The notes below the pieces were generated by a model. The model was not told where the DNA came from, did not search any database, and saw nothing but the letters and a program-made list of their open reading frames with translations. Made by a program: the position numbers and the translations under genes. A stretch of 64,000 nucleotides of DNA from a virus, in the IMG/VR virus record IMGVR_UViG_3300021964_000018, positions 62,001 to 126,000 of that record, one strand, 5' to 3'. Positions 9,683 to 17,010 of the stretch are shown piece after piece. The stretch's first letter is position 1. Every line of letters begins with the position of its first letter.

Positions 9683-11389
9683 ATGGCTTCAAGAACACAA
9701 ATAAGATTGGGTCAAATTACCGGTTCATTTGGTACAGGCGCAATCAACGACCAAATTGCAGCAGCTGCGACAGGTTCAATTGCAACAACAGATTTACAAG
9801 GTGTTTTATCACATCTTGCAGGTGCTATTAAGCGTATTCACGGTGAGGACAGTTTTACACAAAACGCTGCCGGTGAATTTGCAGTAACACTTAAACCTTC
9901 AACAGACGATGGAGCAGCTCTCGGTGGTGCTTCAAACAACTGGTCAGATCTTTTTCTTGCTGACGGTGCTGTTATTAATCTTGGTGATGATCAAGATGTA
10001 AAATTAACACATGTAGCTGATAAAGGTATACTTTTAACAGGTACAGGCTTGAATCAATTAGCTTTCAGAGATGCTGATCTTGTAATTAGTTCTTCTGCAG
10101 ACGGTACTTTAGATATTGAAGCTGATACTCAAATCAACATTGGTACTGATAGAAGTGGAATTGCTATTTCTCTTGGTCATGCAACTTCAGAAGTAACTGT
10201 TAATGATAATCTTACAGTAACTGGTGATTTAACTGTTAACGGTGCAACTACTACTTTAGACACAACCAACCTGCTTGTTGAAGATGTTGTAATTGCATTA
10301 GCATCAGGCGCTGCTTCTCAAAATCAAAATGGCGGTTTAGCAATTTTTTCAGGATCTTCTGATAGCGATTTGGTTTTTGGTCGAGTAGGTAACGATGTTT
10401 GGGGACTTGGTAAAAAAGCAACATTAAAAGGAACAGTAACAGATCTTTCTGACATGACACTGGTTAATGCACGTGCAGCTCGTTATGAAGTTGATGGAGC
10501 AAATGATTATTTAGATGTTGTTTCATCCGATCTCACAGCAGTTGCAGCTGCTAATTTTAAAGTAGATGCTGCTACTGACATTATTCTTGATGCTGACGGT
10601 GCAGATATTTTCTTTGATGACGGTGGTACACGTTTTGGTGGAATCAGCATGAATGCTGGTGCAAGCTACCTTATTGTATCATCATCTGCAGGTAATAATG
10701 TTGCTTTAGCTTCACAAGGTGGGCAGGTTTTTATTGGAGATAAAGATTTTAGCGGTTTAACTATTGCAGCTGATACAGCTAATCAACTTCAATTCATTGA
10801 TAGAGATGATAGATTAAGAATTAATCTTGAAAGTTCTGCAGGTAACGATAGAATCACATTGTCAGGTTCAGTTCAACTTGATAATGGTGCTGCAGCTGCT
10901 CAATTAGTTTTTGAAGAAGCGGCGGCAAATGGTTCTAATACTATTACGTTAGATATCCCAGCATCTGTAGGTACTTCATACACTATTACACTTCCAGCAT
11001 CAAACGGTTCAACTGGTCAAGTTCTCAAACTTGCTGACGGTAACGGTAATCTTGAATTTGGATCATCAGCATCTGGTGTTTCTAAAGTTCAAATGTCTGT
11101 TATTGCTCAATTGTCTTCCGGGTCAGCTCTTGATCCTAATTCTGTGACTGTGTCAAATACTGCTCCTTATACTCGTTCTGATCTAGATCTTTCTGGCATT
11201 GGCGGTTCTGACTTAGACAACCTTGTTGATGTCTATGTTAATGGTCAACTTCTTATCTCAGGTTCTGATGCGAACGTTGGTGCAGGAACAGCTGATTATC
11301 TTGTTTCAGCTCATTCAGCAACTTCACAGCTTAAGTTTGGTTTTGCTTTAGAGGTTGATGATACAGTAATCATTAATCAGAAAGGATAA
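9683..11389 (+). CDS. Fibre-like structural protein with repeated beta modules
   Basis: 568 aa preceded by AAAGGAGGAG. N-terminus TQIRLGQITGSFGTGAINDQ is followed by repeats rich in Asp, Gly and Ser, such as LGGASNNWSDLFLADGAVIN and LTVTGDLTVNGATTTLDTTN, which are typical of long beta-helical tail-fibre or phage surface proteins in marine phages. The last 110 residues carry LVDVYVNGQLLISGSDAN, the same terminal strand motif as in the previous large gene. The 128-bp gap upstream and strong ribosome site suggest it can be expressed independently and highly. Could also be a whisker or baseplate fibre. Confidence 0.65.
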   Translation: MASRTQIRLGQITGSFGTGAINDQIAAAATGSIATTDLQGVLSHLAGAIKRIHGEDSFTQNAAGEFAVTLKPSTDDGAALGGASNNWSDLFLADGAVINLGDDQDVKLTHVADKGILLTGTGLNQLAFRDADLVISSSADGTLDIEADTQINIGTDRSGIAISLGHATSEVTVNDNLTVTGDLTVNGATTTLDTTNLLVEDVVIALASGAASQNQNGGLAIFSGSSDSDLVFGRVGNDVWGLGKKATLKGTVTDLSDMTLVNARAARYEVDGANDYLDVVSSDLTAVAAANFKVDAATDIILDADGADIFFDDGGTRFGGISMNAGASYLIVSSSAGNNVALASQGGQVFIGDKDFSGLTIAADTANQLQFIDRDDRLRINLESSAGNDRITLSGSVQLDNGAAAAQLVFEEAAANGSNTITLDIPASVGTSYTITLPASNGSTGQVLKLADGNGNLEFGSSASGVSKVQMSVIAQLSSGSALDPNSVTVSNTAPYTRSDLDLSGIGGSDLDNLVDVYVNGQLLISGSDANVGAGTADYLVSAHSATSQLKFGFALEVDDTVIINQKG

Positions 11390-11416
11390 TTAATTTAAAT
11401 TACCGTTATAATTTAT

Positions 11417-11447
11417 ATCGCCTTAATGTATAATTAAGGCGATTTTT
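11417..11447 (+). terminator. Rho-independent terminator-like hairpin
   Basis: ATCGCCTTAAT and ATTAAGGCGAT form an 11-bp stem with a 5-base loop, followed by TTTTT and then ATTTTT. It closes the fibre gene ending at 11389. The next gene's GGAGG site begins six bases after the T-run, leaving no room for a promoter in between, so part of the transcription must read through or the hairpin acts as an mRNA end or processing site. Confidence 0.75.
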
Positions 11448-11463
11448 ATTTTTGGAGGAATTA

Positions 11464-11754
11464 ATGCTAGAAAAAAATCACAATGATAATTCAAAACAAT
11501 TTATGCAAAAAGTTTTAATGTTTATAGACACTGTTTTAGTAAATGCTTCTTCATCAGATCAAGAAAACGTTAATAAAGTTTTAGTAGGCGGTTTGTTAAA
11601 TGTTAGAGATGCAATTTTTTCTGAAATTGTAAGAGATAATCAAGTTGCACAATTTAATCAATTTTTGCAGCAAAAAGAAGCTAAAAAAAACCAAGAGGAA
11701 GACCCAAAAAGTTTAAGTCAAGAAACCGAATCGGTGAACGACCAATCAGTATAA
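11464..11754 (+). CDS. Small hydrophilic protein of unknown function
   Basis: 96 aa from the ATG placed five bases after GGAGG (an in-frame TTG upstream overlaps that site and is rejected). The first half is helical with hydrophobic heptads (FMQKVLMFIDTVLV, VLVGGLLNVRDAIFSEIV); the second half is a charged, Gln/Lys/Glu-rich tail. No family recognised. It directly follows a terminator-like hairpin and precedes a small membrane protein. Confidence 0.6.
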   Translation: MLEKNHNDNSKQFMQKVLMFIDTVLVNASSSDQENVNKVLVGGLLNVRDAIFSEIVRDNQVAQFNQFLQQKEAKKNQEEDPKSLSQETESVNDQSV

Positions 11755-11770
11755 AAAAGGTAAGAAATAA

Positions 11771-12019
11771 ATGTCTGTAACAACAGTAATAATTATTTAT
11801 CTTTGCTTTTGCTTAATGTATAGAAATAGACAACTAAGCCATATTTTTATTTTAAGATCATTACAAACGCTTAAGATAAGTAAATATAGGGATGACATTA
11901 GTCTTCGAATTGCAAAACACGAAAGAAGATTTAAATGGTTTCTCGTTTGGCCTCTAATTGACCTATATGAGTGGTATGAAGATTGGAAAACAGATAGAAA
12001 TAGAAACAATAAATCTTAA
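11771..12019 (+). CDS. Small single-pass membrane protein
   Basis: 82 aa. An N-terminal hydrophobic segment (TVIIIYLCFCLMY) is followed by a basic region and a second hydrophobic patch with Trp (WFLVWPLIDLYEWYEDW), then a basic tail. It looks membrane-anchored. The next gene begins inside its 3' end in another frame, so the two are probably co-translated. No family recognised. Confidence 0.5.
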   Translation: MSVTTVIIIYLCFCLMYRNRQLSHIFILRSLQTLKISKYRDDISLRIAKHERRFKWFLVWPLIDLYEWYEDWKTDRNRNNKS

Positions 12020-12698
12020 GCTCTTAACTGAACAATTAGATTTAGCTGAACAGCATTTAAAAGAAGGGACGGATGATTTACATTTCCGTCTTTCTCATTT
12101 TCGTAAGCGAGTTGCTGAAAAAGATATTGACAAATACGACCGGTATTTTTTTGGTGCAAAAATGGATGATATCCAAAGACAATTCGATAATCTTGAAAGG
12201 GAAATTGTTCCTTACGAAGAAAAAGAAGAATTACCTGTTTTATATGAAAAAAAAGACCGTTGGCTAAAATCAATCTACAGAAAAATTGTAGTTTCTACAC
12301 ACCCAGACAAATTTCAAAACTTTCCTGTTGAATCATTAAAAGAAAAATATCTTAATATCTATCGAAAAACAGTTGATGCATGGGCAAAAGGAGAAGACGA
12401 TAGATTATTGCTATCAGCTTATGAAACTGATATTAAAGTTGAGAATCCTAAAGCTTTACCTATTTTAAAACAAGGTAAAAGCAAAAAGAATAACCGATTA
12501 CAAGAAATCCAAAAATTGTTAGCATACCAGTGGTATCATATTCCTGTTGAAAATAGAAGTAAAACTCTTGAAAAATATCTTAAAAAACTAGGATATGAAT
12601 TTACAATAAAAGATGTAGAAAAAGTTGTTAATCTTGCAAGGAAAAGAAAAGTAGGCACTCGTCCAAAAAATTTAAGAAAGCTAAAAAATGTAAAATAA
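11976..12698 (+). CDS. J-domain-like protein
   Basis: About 240 aa; the start is uncertain (ATG 11976, ATG 11967 or TTG 11958; no strong ribosome site). The N-terminal 60 residues are a charged helix. At about residues 95-140 the segment WLKSIYRKIVVSTHPDKFQNF contains the HPD signature between helices II and III of DnaJ proteins, followed by a helix with KEKYLNIYRKTVDAW. J-domains stimulate the ATPase of Hsp70; here no zinc-finger or substrate-binding DnaJ part is seen. A phage J-protein would redirect host DnaK. Its presence fits the GroEL and Hsp20 genes elsewhere in the window. The C-terminal 80 residues are basic. Confidence 0.55.
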   Translation: MKIGKQIEIETINLKLLTEQLDLAEQHLKEGTDDLHFRLSHFRKRVAEKDIDKYDRYFFGAKMDDIQRQFDNLEREIVPYEEKEELPVLYEKKDRWLKSIYRKIVVSTHPDKFQNFPVESLKEKYLNIYRKTVDAWAKGEDDRLLLSAYETDIKVENPKALPILKQGKSKKNNRLQEIQKLLAYQWYHIPVENRSKTLEKYLKKLGYEFTIKDVEKVVNLARKRKVGTRPKNLRKLKNVK

Positions 12699-12702
12699 AA
12701 AA

Positions 12703-12732
12703 TTACTCTTTATAATAATAATAAAGGAGTAA
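12703..12732 (+). promoter_or_regulatory. Hairpin enclosing the ribosome-binding site of the 12735 gene
   Basis: TTACTC-TTTAT pairs with ATAAA-G-GAGTAA (11 bp with one bulged G, AT-rich loop). The right arm contains AAAGGAG, the ribosome-binding site of the gene starting at 12735, so folding would hide it. Similar arrangements occur upstream of 40008 and 56859. Confidence 0.45.
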
Positions 12733-12734
12733 GA

Positions 12735-13313
12735 ATGAACATATTTGTACTTGATAAAGATCCGATCAAGGCAGCAGAATATCATTGTAATAAACATGTT
12801 GTAAAAATGATATTAGAAGCAGGTCAAATGTTATGTGCAGCACACTGGTTGCATCTTTTTAAAAACTATTATAAGGGTGAAATAACTGATTTTAAACGTG
12901 TTAAAGACCTTAAGGCTTGGCTGTCTGATGATGCGAATACACACCCACTTGAACGACCTGCGTGGAGCTTAACGCATATGCGACATCCATGCACAATTTG
13001 GACTAATGAGTCATATGATAACTATATGTGGCACTGGCGATTAGGTGTTGCTCTATGTCATGAATACACAAAAAGATATAAGCGTGTACATAAAGCAGAA
13101 CCGGTTTTTCATTGGTTAGGGCAAAACAAGCCTCGCTTTATGCAAAACAAAGGATTAACACCATTCGCAATATGCATGAAAGATGAATACAAAGTAGGTA
13201 ATGATCCAGTTGCCAGTTATAGAAAATACTACATCAAAGATAAAGTTCGGTTCGCAAAGTGGGAACCACATTCAATAACACCAAAATGGTATAAGGAGAT
13301 GTTAAATGCCTGA
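12735..13313 (+). CDS. Conserved phage protein of unknown function
   Basis: 192 aa. The start NIFVLDKDPIKAAEYHCNKH, with conserved-looking Asp, His and Cys, and the later WTNESYDNYMWHWRLG and AICMKDEYK motifs match a family of hypothetical proteins that I recall from marine and T4-like phages; no function is known to me. Many His/Trp/Cys residues suggest an enzyme or metal binder. It ends eight bases into the following DNA-glycosylase gene, so a DNA-repair or nucleotide role is possible. Confidence 0.6.
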   Translation: MNIFVLDKDPIKAAEYHCNKHVVKMILEAGQMLCAAHWLHLFKNYYKGEITDFKRVKDLKAWLSDDANTHPLERPAWSLTHMRHPCTIWTNESYDNYMWHWRLGVALCHEYTKRYKRVHKAEPVFHWLGQNKPRFMQNKGLTPFAICMKDEYKVGNDPVASYRKYYIKDKVRFAKWEPHSITPKWYKEMLNA

Positions 13314-14115
13314 AGGACCTGAAGTAAAAAGAAATACTGACTTCTTAAATCGCCAACTGTCAGGAAAACAAATAGAGGAAATAAAAATTCTATCAGGAAG
13401 ATATACTAAAGCAAAAGGACCGTTTGTAGGTTACGAAAAGATGTTAGAAAAAATGCTAATAATTTCAGAAGTTCTTTGCAAAGGTAAGTTTATTTATTTT
13501 AAATTTCAAGATGGAACTTCTTTATGGTCAACACTAGGAATGTCTGCAGCTTGGCAGAAAAAAGAAACAAAACATTCTAGAATTTACATTAAAACAAATT
13601 ATGGTAACGAAGTTTTCTTTAACGACATTAGAAATTTTGGTACTTTAAAATATGTTGAAACAGAAAAAGAATTAAAGGATAAACTAAAAACACTTGGTCC
13701 GGACGTTCTAAGCTCTTATGTAGACACAGAGTTGTTTAAAAGTCGTTTAGATAAAAAACCTAAGTGGTCAATTGCAAAGGCTCTTATGAACCAAACAGTT
13801 GTATCTGGCATAGGAAATTATTTAAAGGCTGAAATACTTTATGCAGCTAAAATTTCTCCACATAGGTTATGTGAAGATTTATCCTTGGAAGAAATAGAAT
13901 TAATTGCCGAAAAATCATTTGAAATAACAAATGCTTCATATCAATCAGGCGGTGCAACAATAATGACCTATAGAGACGAAAATAATGAAAAAGGTTTGTA
14001 TAGTAGGAGGTTTATGGTGTATAATCATAAAACTGACCCAATAGGTAATAAAGTAATAAAAGAAACAACAACAGACAAGCGTTCAACTTATTGGGTTCCT
14101 GAAATCCAAAAATAG
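13306..14115 (+). CDS. Fpg/Nei-family DNA glycosylase with a degenerate zinc-less finger
   Basis: 269 aa. It begins with MPEGPEVKR: the catalytic Pro2-Glu3 pair of formamidopyrimidine/endonuclease VIII glycosylases, which excise oxidised bases and cut the abasic site by beta/delta-elimination. A helix-two-turn-helix region is at about 165-225 (ALMNQTVVSGIGNYLKAEIL). The C-terminus replaces the usual four-Cys zinc finger with VYNHKTDPIGNKV and KRSTYWVPEIQK, keeping the Arg-containing hairpin; this looks like the zincless finger of NEIL1 and some viral homologues. The gene overlaps its upstream neighbour by eight bases. Confidence 0.88.
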   Translation: MPEGPEVKRNTDFLNRQLSGKQIEEIKILSGRYTKAKGPFVGYEKMLEKMLIISEVLCKGKFIYFKFQDGTSLWSTLGMSAAWQKKETKHSRIYIKTNYGNEVFFNDIRNFGTLKYVETEKELKDKLKTLGPDVLSSYVDTELFKSRLDKKPKWSIAKALMNQTVVSGIGNYLKAEILYAAKISPHRLCEDLSLEEIELIAEKSFEITNASYQSGGATIMTYRDENNEKGLYSRRFMVYNHKTDPIGNKVIKETTTDKRSTYWVPEIQK

Positions 14116-14123
14116 GAGATAAT

Positions 14124-14339
14124 ATGAAATTAAATGATGAAGTAATCGCACACATTGCAAAACAATTACAACTGGCAATTTTGACTGGAACTGACATTGT
14201 TGATAACCTTCGAATGATTCGTTTAACTGCAGAAAATAATGAACTTTATTTGGATGCTGAATATTCAGAAATCGCTGAAGAAAACGAAAAAAGAATGCTT
14301 CAAGAAGCAGAAAAACTTGCATCACAGTTGGAAAATTAA
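14124..14339 (+). CDS. Small acidic helical protein of unknown function
   Basis: 71 aa, preceded by AGGAG. It is almost entirely helical and acidic (LYLDAEYSEIAEENEKRM). One base separates its stop from the next ATG, so it is in one operon with the MazG-type genes downstream. No family recognised. Confidence 0.55.
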   Translation: MKLNDEVIAHIAKQLQLAILTGTDIVDNLRMIRLTAENNELYLDAEYSEIAEENEKRMLQEAEKLASQLEN

Positions 14340-14340
14340 T

Positions 14341-14724
14341 ATGAGTAATTGCAAACTTAAAGAAATGTTCGATTTGAGAGAGTCCTTTATTAAAAGGATG
14401 CAAAAAGAAAGACCGGGTTCATATCCAATACCTGTACCTTTAGAAAATCTTTCAGATAAAAAATCCCAGCAAGTTTGCAGAGATCTAGCTTTACGAGGTG
14501 TTGAAGAAATGTTTGAAGCACTTCAACACCTCAAAAACTGGAAACCTCACAAACTAACAGAAGATAAAGAATTCAACAAGGAAGAATTCTTAGAAGAAAT
14601 TGTGGATGCGTTCAATTATTTCATGGCTTTGTTAATTGTTGTAGATGTTGATGAAGAAAAACTATTTGAAGCATACCTTAAAAAAGATCAAAAAATTAGA
14701 AAAAGATTAGATGAAGGATACTAA
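14341..14724 (+). CDS. MazG/dUTPase-like all-alpha nucleotide pyrophosphohydrolase
   Basis: 127 aa from ATG 14341, one base after the preceding stop. Helices carry the all-alpha NTP pyrophosphatase pattern: RGVEEMFEAL (E-x-x-x-E metal ligands), then FLEEIVDAFNYFMALLI (E-x-x-D) and a basic end YLKKDQKIRKRLDEGY. Family members hydrolyse dUTP or other (d)NTPs to the monophosphate and pyrophosphate; the FNYFMALL segment is typical of phage dimeric dUTPase-like proteins. It overlaps the next gene, which starts with a second domain of the same fold, suggesting duplication. Confidence 0.65.
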   Translation: MSNCKLKEMFDLRESFIKRMQKERPGSYPIPVPLENLSDKKSQQVCRDLALRGVEEMFEALQHLKNWKPHKLTEDKEFNKEEFLEEIVDAFNYFMALLIVVDVDEEKLFEAYLKKDQKIRKRLDEGY

Positions 14725-15614
14725 TGAAACTTGAAACCCTATTCCAAATGCAAAAAGACTTTCAAGATAAACACGTTGGTTTAAAAGGTGATATTGAAGA
14801 AAGAACACAAAAGTTGGCATTATGCGCGCATTCTGAATTAAGCTCCATGATGGAAGCTGTTAATTATAAAATGCATCACAAGTATAGAGACATTCAGATG
14901 AATGCTGCCTCAGACAAAGTAATGTATGAAGCTGTTGATGTTGTGCGCTACATGATTGCTATCATGAATAACTGGCAGATAACACCAGAACAATTTGCAT
15001 TAGCTTATGATAAGAAAGACACTTATCTTCGAATGACTGCAGAAATTAATGAAAAGAAATGGGAGCAACAACCTGTTGTTATTGTTGACTTAGATGATGT
15101 GGTAGTAGATTTTAGGGTTTGTTTTGCCAATTGGCTTGAAGATAATTATGGTCTTAAAATAGACGTGGAATCTGAAGAATATTATTTTATTTCAGCATTG
15201 TCATCTATTGATGTTAATCCAGAAGCTGTATTTGAAAAATTTATGAACCAAGGTGGGTTTTCTCGACCAGACATTAATTCTGGTGTGTATCGCTATCTTT
15301 GGGATTTAAAAAATCAAGGTTTCTGGATTCAATATTTAACAGCAAGGCCTGGCGATAACCTTCGATGCGTTTATGATACGTATGATTGGATTGCAAAACA
15401 TAGCTTACCTTACGACGGTATTGATTTTTCAACAGAAAAATTTAGATGGTGTGCAAGATCTCGTTACTATAAACATATTAAATTTGCAATTGATGATTCA
15501 CCAAAGCATGCCTTAGAATATGCAAAGCATGGAATAGAATGTCATGTTCCTGTTAAATCATATAATAAACAAACAATCGGAATAAATAATATTAAACGGT
15601 ATAAAATATTTTAA
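14724..15614 (+). CDS. Fusion: MazG-like domain plus 5'(3')-deoxyribonucleotidase (NT5C/HAD)
   Basis: 296 aa. Residues 1-105 form a MazG/dUTPase-like all-alpha domain (HSELSSMMEAVNYKMH, then MYEAVDVVRYMIAIMNNW). Residues about 115-290 form a HAD phosphatase of the NT5C type: VVIVDLDDVVVDF has the DxDxV nucleophile motif, YLTARPG motif II, and FAIDDSPKHA motif IV. One polypeptide could therefore hydrolyse a dNTP to dNMP and then dephosphorylate it, which would remove a chosen nucleotide from the pool. This is inferred from the domain pair; substrate is unknown. The start overlaps the preceding stop. Confidence 0.75.
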   Translation: MKLETLFQMQKDFQDKHVGLKGDIEERTQKLALCAHSELSSMMEAVNYKMHHKYRDIQMNAASDKVMYEAVDVVRYMIAIMNNWQITPEQFALAYDKKDTYLRMTAEINEKKWEQQPVVIVDLDDVVVDFRVCFANWLEDNYGLKIDVESEEYYFISALSSIDVNPEAVFEKFMNQGGFSRPDINSGVYRYLWDLKNQGFWIQYLTARPGDNLRCVYDTYDWIAKHSLPYDGIDFSTEKFRWCARSRYYKHIKFAIDDSPKHALEYAKHGIECHVPVKSYNKQTIGINNIKRYKIF

Positions 15615-15626
15615 ACGGAGAGATAT

Positions 15627-15851
15627 ATGCTAATAATATTATTATCAACACTTTTGCTAGCTGAAGAACCTAAAGTTGTTTATAAAAAAAGGACAGAAAT
15701 TGATTTTGAAGCAGTTGACGTTGAAGGTACACTTAAAAAACCAAATCAAGCATTAATAATGGAAAACAATAGAGCAATTTTTAATCCTCTTGTTCAAATT
15801 AGAAACTCATGGCATGTTGAAATGATTGGCTCTGTTGAAGACATACAATAA
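15627..15851 (+). CDS. Small exported protein
   Basis: 74 aa. A short N-terminal hydrophobic stretch ending LLLAEE looks like a cleavable signal. The mature part YKKRTEIDFEAVDVEGTL-KPNQALIMENNRAIFNPL is compact and charged. From memory this K-x-T-x-I-D-F ... V-E-G-x-L-x-x-P ... F-N-P-L pattern recalls small exported proteins of myxobacteria and Bdellovibrio-like bacteria, some labelled gliding-motility proteins; I could not verify it. If correct, it is a host-derived periplasmic gene. Confidence 0.5.
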   Translation: MLIILLSTLLLAEEPKVVYKKRTEIDFEAVDVEGTLKKPNQALIMENNRAIFNPLVQIRNSWHVEMIGSVEDIQ

Positions 15852-15875
15852 GAATAAATAAAAATTTAAATTTTA

Positions 15876-15901
15876 AGAGCTTGTACAAGCTCTTTTTTTT
15901 T
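15876..15901 (+). terminator. Rho-independent terminator
   Basis: AGAGCTTGTACAAGCTCT is a perfect 18-base palindrome followed by TTTTTTTT. It ends the operon that closes with the small exported protein at 15851. The ThyX-like gene starts downstream after an A-rich spacer. Confidence 0.85.
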
Positions 15902-15904
15902 GTT

Positions 15905-15924
15905 AAAATAAAAATAAAAAGGAG
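15905..15924 (+). promoter_or_regulatory. A-rich 20-mer with ribosome site, copy 1
   Basis: AAAATAAAAATAAAAAGGAG, identical at 17974-17993. Both copies lie between a rho-independent terminator and a start codon and end in the ribosome-binding site. The A-tract could be a promoter element or a translation enhancer; no clear -35/-10 pair is seen. Confidence 0.45.
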
Positions 15925-15929
15925 AAAAT

Positions 15930-16916
15930 ATGCCACAAAATAAAAATCTTACACCTGTTAAACTCCCAATGGAACTTAAATTTGGTCAAGAACCAAAAAC
16001 AAAATTTTATAATAATCTTGAACATCTTAAAGTTGAATTAGTTGATGCGCCCACCAGGTCCCAAGCCCTTAATGTTGCATGGCAATATGTAAAAGCAACA
16101 TGGGCTGATCATCATGACGAAACAAATCCAGCAACTGCTTCATTACAAGAATTGTCTGCAAACCTTGAAGATGTTCTTAACTTTCGTGCATTGCCAACAC
16201 CAATGGAATGTTTAGGTTTTACATTTAAGCTGTCCGGACTTTCATTTCAAGAAGTTACTCACATTATTCGTCATCGAGCCGGCTCTTTTGCAGCACAATG
16301 TACAGGTGATCGCGATCTTCGTGATGATCCAGCCGTTATCCCTGAGGCCGTTGAAAACAGTCCAGAGTTTTTGCAACGATATCGAAAAATTGTTCGTGAT
16401 TCAAAGCAACTTTATGCTGACATGTGTGACTCAAAAGACGTCTCTATGATGGATGCTCGAATGATTCTTCCAAAATGTATGACATCTTTTTATCTAATGC
16501 GTCTTAACCTTAAAGACCTATTAGGTTTTATTGCACAGCGTCAAGATATGCAAATTCAACCTGCAGCAGATAATATTCTTGCAGCTTATATGGCACGTGA
16601 GCTTTTAAAAGTTTTACCAGAAGCGTCAACACGAATTAATTTTAGTAAACCTGACATGCATTACATTAAGACTTTCCGTGTACCAGATGGTAAAGGCGGT
16701 GAAACATCACGTGGTACAAATCTTTATTGGCCAGAACCTAAAAATGATAAGTTTGAATATCACCCAAATGATACAATTTATCAGTCACGTCGAGAAGATA
16801 TTAATGGAACAAATAACCCAGGAACAAAAACAAAATTTACACAACTTTGGGAACAAGCTTTACACGAAATAGCAGGTATACAAATAGCTTATGCACAATT
16901 TATGGGTAGAATTTGA
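15930..16916 (+). CDS. ThyX-like flavin-dependent thymidylate synthase (divergent)
   Basis: 328 aa. The central block FTFKLSGLSFQEVTHIIRHRAGSF aligns with the ThyX segment around RHRxxSxNxxSxRY, and ARMILP-x-x-x-x-x-x-F-Y followed by LKDLLGFIAQRQ matches the later ThyX helix with its R-x-D/Q region. ThyX makes dTMP from dUMP using FAD, NADPH and methylene-tetrahydrofolate. Here the positions after RHRAGSF read AAQCTGDRD instead of N-E-x-S-x-R-Y, so the signature is altered. The protein is also about 80-100 residues longer than most ThyX, with a C-terminal extension. It could have another pyrimidine substrate. The gene stands alone between two terminated units. Confidence 0.6.
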   Translation: MPQNKNLTPVKLPMELKFGQEPKTKFYNNLEHLKVELVDAPTRSQALNVAWQYVKATWADHHDETNPATASLQELSANLEDVLNFRALPTPMECLGFTFKLSGLSFQEVTHIIRHRAGSFAAQCTGDRDLRDDPAVIPEAVENSPEFLQRYRKIVRDSKQLYADMCDSKDVSMMDARMILPKCMTSFYLMRLNLKDLLGFIAQRQDMQIQPAADNILAAYMARELLKVLPEASTRINFSKPDMHYIKTFRVPDGKGGETSRGTNLYWPEPKNDKFEYHPNDTIYQSRREDINGTNNPGTKTKFTQLWEQALHEIAGIQIAYAQFMGRI

Positions 16917-16930
16917 TTTTTTATAGATAA

Positions 16931-17010
16931 ATGCCTATTTAATTTCATAATTAATAATGTTTAAAAATATTTCATTAAGGAGAAATTTAATTATGAAATT
17001 AAATAGGCAT
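16931..17010 (+). promoter_or_regulatory. Perfect 24-bp inverted repeat over the start codon of the 16993 gene
   Basis: Bases 16931-16954 are the exact reverse complement of 16987-17010. The right arm contains ATG 16993 and codons for MKLNRH; the 32-base loop holds the ribosome site AAGGAG (16977-16982). In the mRNA this would form a long AU-rich hairpin that buries the start codon. There is no T-run. Confidence 0.8.
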
